Under the pieces are notes generated by a model. The model did no database searches, had not been told where the DNA came from, and saw only the letters and a list, made by a program, of their open reading frames with translations. Below, in pieces: positions 8,723 to 17,452 of a stretch of 64,000 nt of DNA. Every line of letters begins with the position of its first letter. The first letter of the stretch is position 1. The DNA is taken from contig DHQB01000017.1 in NCBI GenBank assembly GCA_002410065.1, positions 58,788 through 122,787 of the forward strand, written 5' to 3'. This DNA comes from Bacteroidales bacterium UBA5349 (GTDB lineage: Bacteria > Bacteroidota > Bacteroidia > Bacteroidales > Tenuifilaceae). The position numbers and the translations under genes were made by a program.

Positions 8723-9544
8723 CTAAAGTTCAGACAAATGGCTGAAGTATTGCTTTGGGATGAGATTAACATTAGGCTTCTTACTAAAAAGGCCAAAAAC
8801 AGTAGATCCACTACCCGACATGCTAGCGTACATGGCTCCCATTTGGTAAAGTTTTTCTTTTAGATCTGCAATTTCGGGATGCATTGGGATGATAACCTTT
8901 TCAAAATCGTTGTAAACATTTTCTTTCCATTGCTCTATTGTCAAACTGTCAATGTGTCTTAGGTTAAATGGAGCGGGTTTTGGATTAGATAGACCATAGG
9001 CCTTACCTGTATTAACATGAATTCCGGGGTTAGCGAGCAGAATATAAATCCCCTTAAGATTGATTTTTACCTCCTGAAGTTGTTCACCACGTCCGCCTGC
9101 AAAACTGGGACAATTAGTTAGAAAAAAAGGACAATCGCTCCCCAACTCGAGTGCAATTTTAGCTAAGGTGCTTTGGTCAACCCCCTCGGTTGCTATTTCG
9201 TTGAGCATTGTAAGCGTAAAAGCACCGTTGGCTGATCCTCCGCCTAACCCAGCACCTAAAGGTATTTGCTTATGCAGATGCATTGCAACCTTGGGCAAAT
9301 TTATATGTTTAGATAAAAGCCTATATGCCTTAACACAAAGGTTATCGTCAATATCGGCATCAACCTTAATGCCCGTTTGGGTAAATTCAATGGCTTTGGA
9401 TTGATTGGTTTGGGGTAAAATCTCAAGAATATCACAAAGTCTGGGTACGGGCAAAAACAGGGTTTCGATATTATGGAAACCATCATTGCGCTTTTGGGTA
9501 ATATAGAGCCCAAGGTTAACCTTTGCGTTTGGAAACATTATCAT
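8723..9544 (-). CDS. ispE: 4-diphosphocytidyl-2-C-methyl-D-erythritol kinase
   Basis: GHMP kinase of the MEP isoprenoid pathway, phosphorylating CDP-ME at the 2-hydroxyl. MFPNAKVNLGLYITQKRNDG is the family N-terminus, LGAGLGGGSANGA is the ATP-binding loop and MSGSGSTVFGLF is the C-terminal GHMP motif. The open frame extends upstream to 9598, but the family begins at FPNAK and a promoter (9562-9592) lies inside that extension. The start is therefore the ATG at 9544 or the one at 9538, giving about 271-273 residues. Confidence 0.93.
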   Translation of the reverse strand: MIMFPNAKVNLGLYITQKRNDGFHNIETLFLPVPRLCDILEILPQTNQSKAIEFTQTGIKVDADIDDNLCVKAYRLLSKHINLPKVAMHLHKQIPLGAGLGGGSANGAFTLTMLNEIATEGVDQSTLAKIALELGSDCPFFLTNCPSFAGGRGEQLQEVKINLKGIYILLANPGIHVNTGKAYGLSNPKPAPFNLRHIDSLTIEQWKENVYNDFEKVIIPMHPEIADLKEKLYQMGAMYASMSGSGSTVFGLFSKKPNVNLIPKQYFSHLSEL

Positions 9545-9561
9545 ACCAAAAATGCTTTTTA

Positions 9562-9592
9562 CAAAGTTAGGCGCAAAATTGCTAATGACAAA
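9562..9592 (-). promoter_or_regulatory. Promoter deciding the ispE start
   Basis: Reverse strand TTTG (9589-9592), 19 bases, TAACTTTG (9562-9569): an exact match to the Bacteroidota consensus. The expected start near 9555 leaves an 11-base leader before the ATG at 9544. Confidence 0.6.
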
Positions 9593-9612
9593 AGCCAAAT
9601 TGTGAATTATAC

Positions 9613-10341
9613 CTACGTCAGAAGTGCAGCACCTATTATACCCGCATCGTTAAGTAATTTAGCAGGTGATACTGGAGTATTTATGGTGAGTTGCTTACTA
9701 AAGTTATCGAATCGTTTGCTTGCGCCCCCACCAAGGATAAACATATCGGGGTAAAAAAGTTTTTCGAGATAAAGCAGATAATCATTAAATCGCATGCCCC
9801 ACTTATCCCAATCTAATTCCTCGTTTTTACGAACAGCATCAGATGCAAACTTCTCTGCCGTAAGACCGTGTTTCATAAAGATGTGCCCCAATTCGGTATT
9901 TGGAATTAGTTTGCCCTTGTTAAAAAGAGCAGAACCAATACCTGTTCCAATAGTTAGAAATATGGCCACCCCCTTAAAACCTTTCACCTTACCGAAGCAT
10001 AGTTCAGCATATCCAGCAACATCAGCATCATTAAGCACACTAACTTTGCAACCAGTAGCTTTTTTAAAAAGTTTGTTGGCATTAACTCCGATAAACTCCT
10101 TATCGATATTTGATGCTGTTTTTACTACCCCATTTTGCACTACGGCTGGAAATCCAAAGCCAATCTTTCCTTTCCAATGAAAATGGTTTACCACCTGTTT
10201 TACAATAGCAACTGTTTCCTTTACCGATGCTGGCTGCGAAGTTTCAATCCTGAACCTCTCGGCAATAATCTTACCAGTAGCGGTATTCACAATCGCTCCC
10301 TTTATTGCCGAACCCCCAATATCAATTCCCAGCGTTTCCAT
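9613..10341 (-). CDS. ppgK: ROK-family sugar kinase, polyphosphate glucokinase-like
   Basis: 242 residues. METLGIDIGGSAIKGAIV is the first phosphate-binding loop, NDADVAGYAE the second conserved segment, FLTIGTGIGSALF the adenosine or polyphosphate loop, and NTELGHIF carries the ROK Glu-His. The short length, the LPNTELGH-like motif and the absence of the ROK zinc cysteines (CxCGxxGC) favour the polyphosphate:glucose phosphotransferase branch. It would make glucose-6-phosphate in the cytoplasm. It lies 68 bases upstream of ispE and may be separately transcribed given the ispE promoter. Confidence 0.82.
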   Translation of the reverse strand: METLGIDIGGSAIKGAIVNTATGKIIAERFRIETSQPASVKETVAIVKQVVNHFHWKGKIGFGFPAVVQNGVVKTASNIDKEFIGVNANKLFKKATGCKVSVLNDADVAGYAELCFGKVKGFKGVAIFLTIGTGIGSALFNKGKLIPNTELGHIFMKHGLTAEKFASDAVRKNEELDWDKWGMRFNDYLLYLEKLFYPDMFILGGGASKRFDNFSKQLTINTPVSPAKLLNDAGIIGAALLT

Positions 10342-10390
10342 AGCCTGTATTTTAATTTGCTTAAAAGTAAGAAAAAATACTTTGGAGCAA

Positions 10391-11881
10391 TTACTCTATT
10401 TCTAGTAATGCTGTAATTTTCTCAATAAGTTGATGATCAAGATGAACGCGCGGTTCAACAATCCGACCATCCTTCCCAATGAGCACGTATGATGGTGCGT
10501 AGGTAATAGCATAGGGTTTAACCTGAGAATTTTGAAACTGCCCTTTTGCAACCACATGCACACCTGTAAAAGGCTTTCCATGTAGAAATTGCGATGCTAT
10601 TTTACCCTCTCCCCGTATAAAACTCCTCCAGTTTTCAATATCGTAGGTCAGAGCCTCGAGCGAAACGAACATGAATGTAACATCCATATCCCTAAAGTGA
10701 TTCTGAATATCGATATACTTTGGCATTGAGGCTAGGCAGGGAGGACACCATGTTCCCCAGAAAACTAGTAGCACAACATTTCCCCTAAATGAACTTAAAC
10801 TCACCAATTGTCCTGCGCTATTGGGCAGGGTAATATTTGGCGCATCCAACCCTGGTTTGATTTGTGAAACGCTCTTTGTTTTATTAAGATAAAACTGATT
10901 TAGTGCAGTATTTTGGGATAACATCTGCATCAAACTATCGGCCTTATCAATGAGATTGAAAGCATTGGGCTCATCCAAAAACTTAGGGAAGTTACTAGCC
11001 AAACGGACTAGAGAAACCTGTTGCTGCATTCCACTGTATTGATGCTCAATAATGCTGAGTTTATAAAGAAATTGTTTCTCTTGCGCTTGAGTTGGATTGT
11101 GCAAAACGACAGGCAGGTTCTGAAAATCATCCTCAAGCATAGCACCTATAGCTTGCGAATAGGATGGCAAGAACCAGTAATCGGCTGTACTTTCAAAAAG
11201 GGTTTGCTTAAAATGATAGTATTCGGCAGTTGGCAAAAGATACCCCCAAGTAGCTTGGGTTTGGTTAATATGATTTTGTAAATACTCAAACCTTTTGAAT
11301 GCTATAAATAATCTAGCATCAGCCTTAGCCAAAGCTATCACTTTGGGGCTGATTTGCTTTGTGTCGACTAATGTATCAACACAATTTGTATTTGCCCGCT
11401 GAAGGCTATCGCAGTATGCGGAATACATATCCATAGGCCATTCGAACATACTGTAATCCCTAAACTCTTGCTCTAACTTAGCCCTTTGCCTAAATAACAA
11501 ATCGTTTATCTGCCAACCCTTACCGCTAAAGGATGGTCGAGAGGTATTAAAAACCGATGTTTTAAGATAGATTGAATCGTTTTTGTGAAGTACAATAGGA
11601 GTTGCAACTAGGTTCAGGCTATCAATGGTAAATAAATGGATTAGCGCTACCTCATCAACATTAATGGCAGATTGAAAGTTGCCCTCATTATCGGTACCAA
11701 CCACTACCAGTGGATCAGAATATGGTAAATTGATATACACATCTTCGGCAGAATAAATGGCAATGGTTTGATTAGCATAACCCTCAATTTTTCCGCAGAT
11801 TTTGCCTTGGGGTGTCTCTGGCTTACAACTAATAAGTAGTGCAAAGAATATTGATATTACGACTATTCGAACTAATCTCAT
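10391..11881 (-). CDS. TlpA-family thioredoxin-like lipoprotein
   Basis: 496 residues. The lipobox LLISC at residues 15-19 predicts a lipoprotein. The N-terminal third is a beta-rich DUF4369-like region (ICGKIEGYANQTIAIYSAE), the middle (about 140-330) is helical without a recognised domain, and residues 345-496 form a thioredoxin domain with the CxxC active site in FWGTWCPPCLASMP. Probably periplasm-facing thiol-disulfide reductase acting on unknown substrates. This architecture is common in Bacteroidota. Tail-to-head with rsmI (25 bases). Confidence 0.85.
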   Translation of the reverse strand: MRLVRIVVISIFFALLISCKPETPQGKICGKIEGYANQTIAIYSAEDVYINLPYSDPLVVVGTDNEGNFQSAINVDEVALIHLFTIDSLNLVATPIVLHKNDSIYLKTSVFNTSRPSFSGKGWQINDLLFRQRAKLEQEFRDYSMFEWPMDMYSAYCDSLQRANTNCVDTLVDTKQISPKVIALAKADARLFIAFKRFEYLQNHINQTQATWGYLLPTAEYYHFKQTLFESTADYWFLPSYSQAIGAMLEDDFQNLPVVLHNPTQAQEKQFLYKLSIIEHQYSGMQQQVSLVRLASNFPKFLDEPNAFNLIDKADSLMQMLSQNTALNQFYLNKTKSVSQIKPGLDAPNITLPNSAGQLVSLSSFRGNVVLLVFWGTWCPPCLASMPKYIDIQNHFRDMDVTFMFVSLEALTYDIENWRSFIRGEGKIASQFLHGKPFTGVHVVAKGQFQNSQVKPYAITYAPSYVLIGKDGRIVEPRVHLDHQLIEKITALLEIE

Positions 11882-11906
11882 ACCGTTGGGAAGATTAATG
11901 AACGAA

Positions 11907-12578
11907 CTAATTCAGGCCCTCAACAACAACAACAATCTCTCCCTTAACTCCTTGCTTTGTAAAATGCTCTATTAATTCTGGAAGAGTACCCCGTACAGTT
12001 TCTTCGTGCAACTTCGATATTTCACGGGAAACGCTTGCCTTACGTTCAGCACCCAAGTGCTCCGCCAGTTGTTCGAGCAGCTTAACTAATCGAAAGGGTG
12101 ACTCGTAAAAAACAATGGTGCGTTCCTCCTCCTTAAGCGCCTCAATACGCTTATTACGCCCTTTTTTCTGTGGAAGAAATCCTTCAAAAATAAACCTATC
12201 GCAGGGTAATCCACTATTAACCAAGGCAGGAACAAAAGCAGTGGGGCCAGGCAGGCACTCAACCTCAATTCCCCTCTCAACACAAGTTCTGATAAGCAAA
12301 AAGCCTGGGTCGGAAATTCCTGGGGTTCCAGCATCGGAGATTAATGAAACCTTTTGCCCTTGGGCAATTCTATCGGCAACCTGTTCTACCGTCCGATGCT
12401 CATTAAATTTATGATGGGCCCAAAGAGGGGCCTTTATGTCTAGGTGTTTCATAAGGAAACCGCTTGTTCGCGTATCCTCTGAAAGGATTATGTCTGACTC
12501 CTTCAATACTCTGATAGCTCTTAGGGTAATATCCTCGAGATTGCCTATAGGAGTAGGTACAACAAAAAGTTTTCCCAT
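11907..12578 (-). CDS. rsmI: 16S rRNA (cytidine-1402-2'-O)-methyltransferase
   Basis: 223 residues of the tetrapyrrole methylase superfamily. LFVVPTPIGNLEDITLRA, ILSEDTRTSG, SLISDAGTPGISDPG and CLPGPTAFVPALVNSG are the defining RsmI motifs. It 2'-O-methylates C1402 of 16S rRNA using S-adenosylmethionine. The length is shorter than the ~280 of E. coli, which is usual in Bacteroidota, where the C-terminal helical domain is missing. Four bases follow the upstream hypothetical gene, so they are co-transcribed. Confidence 0.95.
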   Translation of the reverse strand: MGKLFVVPTPIGNLEDITLRAIRVLKESDIILSEDTRTSGFLMKHLDIKAPLWAHHKFNEHRTVEQVADRIAQGQKVSLISDAGTPGISDPGFLLIRTCVERGIEVECLPGPTAFVPALVNSGLPCDRFIFEGFLPQKKGRNKRIEALKEEERTIVFYESPFRLVKLLEQLAEHLGAERKASVSREISKLHEETVRGTLPELIEHFTKQGVKGEIVVVVEGLN

Positions 12579-12582
12579 TGCT

Positions 12583-13314
12583 TTATCCGTGTAGGAGCTT
12601 ACGCCTAATTAAATCTATTAGCTGGCTTGCCGCCTCGTTATCGTTATCCCAGTTAAAGTTTTCCTGAATATAGATTAGGGCATCGTTAATATCCGTAAAC
12701 TCATTGAGCTTATTAATGCTCTTGGAATAAAATTCTGCATTCCCATTAAAAAGTTCCTTCGTGAACAAAAACTTATCATTTATGCCAATGGCTTTGGTTA
12801 AATCGCCAATGGCCTTGTTTTGGAGTACTGTTGCAAAATCCTTTTTATTCTGACCAAGAATCTCATTTCTGAACTTTTGCTTATTCTTGTACTTATCGCC
12901 CAGCGGAATACTTTGCTCTTTCTCTGTACTCAAATCATGATGAATCACAGGTATATCCTCATCAACCTCATCTTGAATAGTTTCATCTTGGATAATCACT
13001 TCCCGATCGTCATCAGCAGTGATTGCTATTTCGGAGGAGTCATCTACAGAAATTTCAAATGGACTAACATCTTCAAGAACTTCTTTAGTAGGCTTTACCT
13101 GCTCTTTAATAACAATGGGCTTAGGTTTAACAGATTCAACTTTCTCCTCCTTGTTATTCGCAAACAATAGTTCATCGTATACTAGTCGCAACTTTTCGAG
13201 CAATAAATCGTGCTCAATAGCAGACAGTGAATCCTTTTGTAAAGCCCTAGAAACAATCTTTTCTATCTCGTTAACTCTTTCCAGCAGGCTCTTTAAATTG
13301 GTTGATTTTACCAT
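12583..13314 (-). CDS. Conserved hypothetical protein, acidic linker and C-terminal helical domain
   Basis: 243 residues with no recognised catalytic motif. The N-terminal 60 residues are helical and possibly coiled (SLLERVNEIEKIVSRAL, EKLRLVYDELLF), a low-complexity acidic linker spans about 75-135, and the C-terminal 100 residues are compact and helical (ATVLQNKAIGDLTKAIGINDKFLF, NEFTDINDALIYIQENFNW). The C-terminal part is typical of a Bacteroidota-conserved family of unknown function. First gene of a unit with rsmI and divergent from tdk. Confidence 0.7.
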   Translation of the reverse strand: MVKSTNLKSLLERVNEIEKIVSRALQKDSLSAIEHDLLLEKLRLVYDELLFANNKEEKVESVKPKPIVIKEQVKPTKEVLEDVSPFEISVDDSSEIAITADDDREVIIQDETIQDEVDEDIPVIHHDLSTEKEQSIPLGDKYKNKQKFRNEILGQNKKDFATVLQNKAIGDLTKAIGINDKFLFTKELFNGNAEFYSKSINKLNEFTDINDALIYIQENFNWDNDNEAASQLIDLIRRKLLHG

Positions 13315-13331
13315 AGTAGTATTAATTCTGA

Positions 13332-13360
13332 TTGCAAAATTAAGAATTTGCTTACTTTTG
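13332..13360 (+). promoter_or_regulatory. tdk promoter, overlapping a divergent box
   Basis: TTG (13332-13334), 18 bases, TACTTTTG (13353-13360) points towards tdk, with transcription expected from about 13367. On the reverse strand TAATTTTG (13335-13342) is a second perfect TAnnTTTG box facing the hypothetical gene at 13314. The two promoters therefore overlap. Confidence 0.55.
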
Positions 13361-13392
13361 TAAAACTAACGAGAATATTTTTATTTATTGCC

Positions 13393-13983
13393 ATGCTTTT
13401 TTCTGAAAATTCGATAGCGACCAACAAACGGCGAGGGCTAATTGAGGTTATTTGTGGCTCAATGTTCTCGGGTAAAACCGAAGAGTTAATCCGTAGGCTT
13501 AAGCGTGCGCGCATTGCCAAGCAACGGGTTGAAATTTTTAAACCACAAATTGATACACGTTACTCAATTGATGAAATTGTATCGCACGACTCAAACTCCA
13601 TTCGTTCCACGCCGGTTACCTCATCGGGTAACATTCTGCTGCTAGCATCGGATGTTGATGTGGTTGGAATTGACGAAGCTCAATTCTTTGATAACAACCT
13701 AGCAGATGTTTGCAATAAATTGGCCAACCAAGGCATTAGGGTAATTGTTGCAGGACTCGACATGGACTTTAGCGGCAAACCCTTTGGCCCTATTCCTGGC
13801 ATTATGGCCTGTGCTGAGCATGTTACCAAAGTACATGCAATATGCCTAAAGTGTGGTAATCTTGCACATTACTCCCATCGTTTAGCCGATACTGAGAAGT
13901 TGGTTGTTTTGGGTGAAACTGATATTTACGAACCACTTTGTCGGACATGTTTTAATGAAGCCATCAAAAGGAAAAAGAAATAG
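13393..13983 (+). CDS. tdk: Thymidine kinase (type II)
   Basis: About 196 residues from the ATG at 13393. IEVICGSMFSGKTEELIRRL is the P-loop, VVGIDEAQFFDNNL the Walker B/DEAQF motif, and the zinc lasso uses CLKCGN and LCRTCF near the C-terminus. It phosphorylates thymidine for salvage. The open frame starts upstream at 13348, but the promoter box at 13353-13360 lies in that extension and the family normally starts with a short MLFSEN-like leader, so the internal ATG is preferred. Confidence 0.94.
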   Translation: MLFSENSIATNKRRGLIEVICGSMFSGKTEELIRRLKRARIAKQRVEIFKPQIDTRYSIDEIVSHDSNSIRSTPVTSSGNILLLASDVDVVGIDEAQFFDNNLADVCNKLANQGIRVIVAGLDMDFSGKPFGPIPGIMACAEHVTKVHAICLKCGNLAHYSHRLADTEKLVVLGETDIYEPLCRTCFNEAIKRKKK

Positions 13984-14021
13984 CCTTACAAAACAGCAAA
14001 TTGTAAAACCCATATGCTTAA

Positions 14022-16490
14022 ATGCTAAACTACAAGCTTGATATAGTTTCGAAGATTTTAAAGGGAAAACTAAGTGGTGATGCCGATTTGGTTATCACCT
14101 CTGTTAGCATCGATAGTCGTTTAGCAAATGCATCGAAAAACCAACTATTCTTTGCACTGGTTGGTGAAAGGCATAATGGACATCATTTTATTGCAGATCT
14201 ATACAGTAAGGGTATTAGAGCATTTGTGATTAGCCAAACAGAGAATCAGCAACCACAATACCCAGAGGCATCCTTTATTTTTGTTGATAATACTTTGATG
14301 GCACTGCAGCAATTTGCAGCATACCATCGATCGAAGCTGAACTACCCAATTATTGGAATTACAGGCAGCAACGGAAAAACTATTGTTAAGGAGTGGCTTG
14401 CTCAACTTCTTAGCTTTGACCGAAAAGTAGTACGAAGTCCAAAAAGTTATAATTCACAGGTTGGAGTTGCCCTTTCGGTTTTGGGAATTGACAGCAAAGC
14501 AGATATTGGTATACTTGAGGCTGGTATTTCAAAACTTAACGAAATGGCCAAACTAGAGCCAATCGTAAAACCCCAAATTGGTATATTCACAAACCTTGGA
14601 ACTGCACATCAAGAGAATTTTGATGACTTGCATGGCAAGGCTAAGGAGAAGATGCTTCTATTTAAGAATTGCGATACGCTCATTTACTCGTCAGATTATA
14701 TGCAGATTGATGAGTTAGCCCATGAACTAGAGGATAAACATGCAGTTAAGCTTTTTACATGGAGCTATAATAAAGCCGCAACGGTACAATTACAAAAAAT
14801 TGAAAAAGACAGTACATCTGCAAAGCTAAGTGTACTGTACAAGGATAAATCTACTAGTATTACTATCCCTTTTAGCGATAGTGCATCCATAGAAAATGCG
14901 ATGCTCTGCATTACTACCCTCTTTTATTTGGGGCACACAAGCGAGCAGGTTGCTTCTCTAATGGGTCGATTACAGCCAGTAGCCATGCGCCTTGAGATAA
15001 AGGAAGCAATAAACGGATGCACCCTAATAAACGATAGTTATAATTCCGATTTGGGTTCACTCTCCATTGCCCTTGACCTACTTGCACAGCAACGACAGCA
15101 TACAAAGCGAATGCTTATTATATCGGATATTCTTCAAAGTGGATTAGAACCTAGCCTACTTTACAGTAAGGTTGCCACTATGATTGATGAAAAAGGGGTT
15201 GATAAAACCATTGGCATAGGAAACGAAATTGTTAAGTATAAGCAATATTTCAAGAGCAATACAGAGTTCTATCCCAGCAATCAAGAATTTCTGAGTGCTT
15301 TTGCACGTCAATGGTATAAGGATACAGCAATACTGCTTAAGGGTAGCCGTGTGTTCCAGTTCGAGAGAATATCGGCAGTACTTGAGCATAAACTGCATAA
15401 AACGCAACTTGAAATAGACCTTAATGCACTTGTGCATAACCTTAACTATTTTAGAGGATTACTGAAGCCCAACGTAAAGGTGATGGTAATGGTAAAGGCT
15501 TTTTCGTATGGAATTGGCTCACACGAAATTGCAAACCTATTGCAATTCCATAGAGTTGATTCGCTTGGGGTTGCCTTTACCGATGAGGGCATTGCCCTTC
15601 GAGAAGCGGGTATAACGCTCCCAATTGTAGTGCTTAATCCAGAGTTTGGTAGTTACGACCTTATGATTGAGTACAACTTAGAGCCTGAAATATTTAGTTT
15701 TAGCAGCCTTGACGACTTTACCAATACCCTAAGCAAACATGGCGTTACCAACTACCCTATTCACCTTAAAATTGATACGGGGATGCATAGGCTTGGATTT
15801 ATGCCCAGTGATATTGCAGAACTTTGCAGCAGGATAAAATCTCTCACAAGCATTAAGGTAGCAAGCATCTTCTCACATTTGGTTGCCACCGACGATAGCA
15901 AACACGACAAGTTTACCCATGAGCAGGTAAAGAGGTTTGAATTAGCAAGCCAGCAAATTATTGAAAGTATAGGTTATAAACCCATGCTACATATTCTGAA
16001 CTCGGCAGGAATAGAAAGGTTTAGCCAATATCAATTTGATGCTATACGCTTGGGCATTGGGTTGTATGGTATAAGCTCAGTTCACCAGAAAAACCTTATG
16101 AATGTGAGCACATTAAAAACCTTTGTTGCCCAACTCCATAAGATAGAGACTGGCGAAACGGTTGGCTACAACCGAATGGGAATTGTCAATCAGCCCTCGG
16201 TAATTGCAACCATACCCATTGGCTACGCCGATGGTTTAAACCGTAAATTAAGTAACGGAAAAGGAAGTGTTATGGTAAACGGTAAACTTGCACCCATTAT
16301 TGGGAACATAAGCATGGATACCTGTATGATTGATGTAACACAGATTCCAACAGTACATGAGGGTGATGAGGTAATTATATTTGGAAATAATCCATCGATA
16401 ATAGAAATAGCCAAAACCCTTGATACCATACCATACGAAGTACTGACCTCAATTTCGAGAAGGGTAAAAAGAATCTATGTTCAGGAATAA
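14022..16490 (+). CDS. murF/alr: Bifunctional UDP-MurNAc-tripeptide:D-Ala-D-Ala ligase / alanine racemase
   Basis: 822 residues. The N-terminal half (1-450) is MurF: SVDSR-type loop near 28, ATP-binding ITGSNGKTIVKEW near 112-124 and ALLVLNDSYNS-like INDSYNSDLGSL near 334. The C-terminal half (about 460-822) is alanine racemase: PLP lysine in VMVMVKAFSYG near 490, TGMHRLGF near 587 and the catalytic-Tyr segment VGYNRMG near 706. The fused enzyme makes D-alanine and adds D-Ala-D-Ala to the peptidoglycan precursor. This fusion is characteristic of Bacteroidota. Confidence 0.95.
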   Translation: MLNYKLDIVSKILKGKLSGDADLVITSVSIDSRLANASKNQLFFALVGERHNGHHFIADLYSKGIRAFVISQTENQQPQYPEASFIFVDNTLMALQQFAAYHRSKLNYPIIGITGSNGKTIVKEWLAQLLSFDRKVVRSPKSYNSQVGVALSVLGIDSKADIGILEAGISKLNEMAKLEPIVKPQIGIFTNLGTAHQENFDDLHGKAKEKMLLFKNCDTLIYSSDYMQIDELAHELEDKHAVKLFTWSYNKAATVQLQKIEKDSTSAKLSVLYKDKSTSITIPFSDSASIENAMLCITTLFYLGHTSEQVASLMGRLQPVAMRLEIKEAINGCTLINDSYNSDLGSLSIALDLLAQQRQHTKRMLIISDILQSGLEPSLLYSKVATMIDEKGVDKTIGIGNEIVKYKQYFKSNTEFYPSNQEFLSAFARQWYKDTAILLKGSRVFQFERISAVLEHKLHKTQLEIDLNALVHNLNYFRGLLKPNVKVMVMVKAFSYGIGSHEIANLLQFHRVDSLGVAFTDEGIALREAGITLPIVVLNPEFGSYDLMIEYNLEPEIFSFSSLDDFTNTLSKHGVTNYPIHLKIDTGMHRLGFMPSDIAELCSRIKSLTSIKVASIFSHLVATDDSKHDKFTHEQVKRFELASQQIIESIGYKPMLHILNSAGIERFSQYQFDAIRLGIGLYGISSVHQKNLMNVSTLKTFVAQLHKIETGETVGYNRMGIVNQPSVIATIPIGYADGLNRKLSNGKGSVMVNGKLAPIIGNISMDTCMIDVTQIPTVHEGDEVIIFGNNPSIIEIAKTLDTIPYEVLTSISRRVKRIYVQE

Positions 16491-16551
16491 AATCCTATGA
16501 AAAAAAACGAACAAATCAGGTTTTAACAGCTTAACATGAAGCCTTTACTAA

Positions 16552-17253
16552 TTATCCCAAATCGCTAATCCGCTCAAGTTTATAGGGATCGATAATTTTA
16601 ACTCTACGCCCATCCAACTCCAAAATACCTTCGATTGAGAAAGCGGATAACGTTCTAATAGCGTTGGAAGTAGTCATGTTTGAAAGGTTTGCTAAATCCT
16701 CTCTTGAGAGGTAAACCTTAATGGTTTGGTTATCATCCTCAAGCCCGTATGTTTCGCGAAGAAAAATCAAACTCTCGGCCAATCGACCACGGATATGCTT
16801 TTGCGTTAGGGTTACGGTTCTACTATTTGAGAATCCTAATTCGGTAGCAATCGATTTGAGTATATGGTAGGTAAGAAGTGCATTAGATTGTAGAATTTTA
16901 ATAATACAGCTGCGCTCTATTTCACCCACAACGCAATCCTCTAGAGCTTCGGCAGAGGCAATGTGGTTTTCATCGGCAAGCAAAGCACGATAGCCAATAA
17001 ACCCAATGGGTTTGGCCATGCGTACAATTTGATCACGTCCGCCAACACCCTCCTTAAAAATTTTCACCTTGCCCTTTATTAGGCAAACTAGCCCCGAGGG
17101 TACTTCTCCATCGCGATAAATAATCTCGCCTTTTCGGTATTGAGAGCACGTGAAACTGCGGAACATTAGCTCCTTTTCCTTAGGCTTTAGGTTGTTAAAT
17201 AAAGAGCAAACACCCTCAAATGCGCTTTGAATATCGATAGATGAATACGCCAT
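16552..17253 (-). CDS. Crp/Fnr family transcriptional regulator
   Basis: 233 residues with an N-terminal cyclic-nucleotide-binding-type beta barrel (about 20-135, RKGEIIYRDGEVPSGLVCLIKG), a long dimer helix and a C-terminal winged helix-turn-helix (about 165-225, LSREDLANLSNMTTSNAIRTL, then GILELDGRRVKIID). Cysteines are scattered without the CxxC grouping of oxygen-sensing FNR, so a [4Fe-4S] sensor cannot be claimed. Targets are unknown, though a role in the respiratory genes downstream is possible. Convergent with murF/alr. Confidence 0.88.
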   Translation of the reverse strand: MAYSSIDIQSAFEGVCSLFNNLKPKEKELMFRSFTCSQYRKGEIIYRDGEVPSGLVCLIKGKVKIFKEGVGGRDQIVRMAKPIGFIGYRALLADENHIASAEALEDCVVGEIERSCIIKILQSNALLTYHILKSIATELGFSNSRTVTLTQKHIRGRLAESLIFLRETYGLEDDNQTIKVYLSREDLANLSNMTTSNAIRTLSAFSIEGILELDGRRVKIIDPYKLERISDLG

Positions 17254-17291
17254 ATTTGTGTGCTTATATATATACTGAAAGCAAACGATTG

Positions 17292-17299
17292 CAAAAATA
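17292..17299 (-). promoter_or_regulatory. -7 box of the Crp/Fnr gene
   Basis: The reverse strand reads TATTTTTG, an exact TAnnTTTG match, 39 bases before the ATG at 17253. No convincing -33 element was seen. Confidence 0.4.
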
Positions 17300-17452
17300 T
17301 TTATTGCAGAGCATCTACAGACAGTTGTTTTAGTTAGTAATGATGTTAAAATTTATTGCGCAAAGATAAATAAAATGTTTTACAGCAGGAAATAAGATCC
17401 CTTACCTTTTTTGCAAAAACACTAAAAAAGTTATTAAAAAAGGGACAATCAG

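Noticed and set aside
9545..9598. 18-residue N-terminal extension of IspE
   Set aside because: It contains the consensus promoter at 9562-9592 and is absent from the family.
13348..13392. N-terminal extension of thymidine kinase
   Set aside because: The -7 box TACTTTTG lies inside it.
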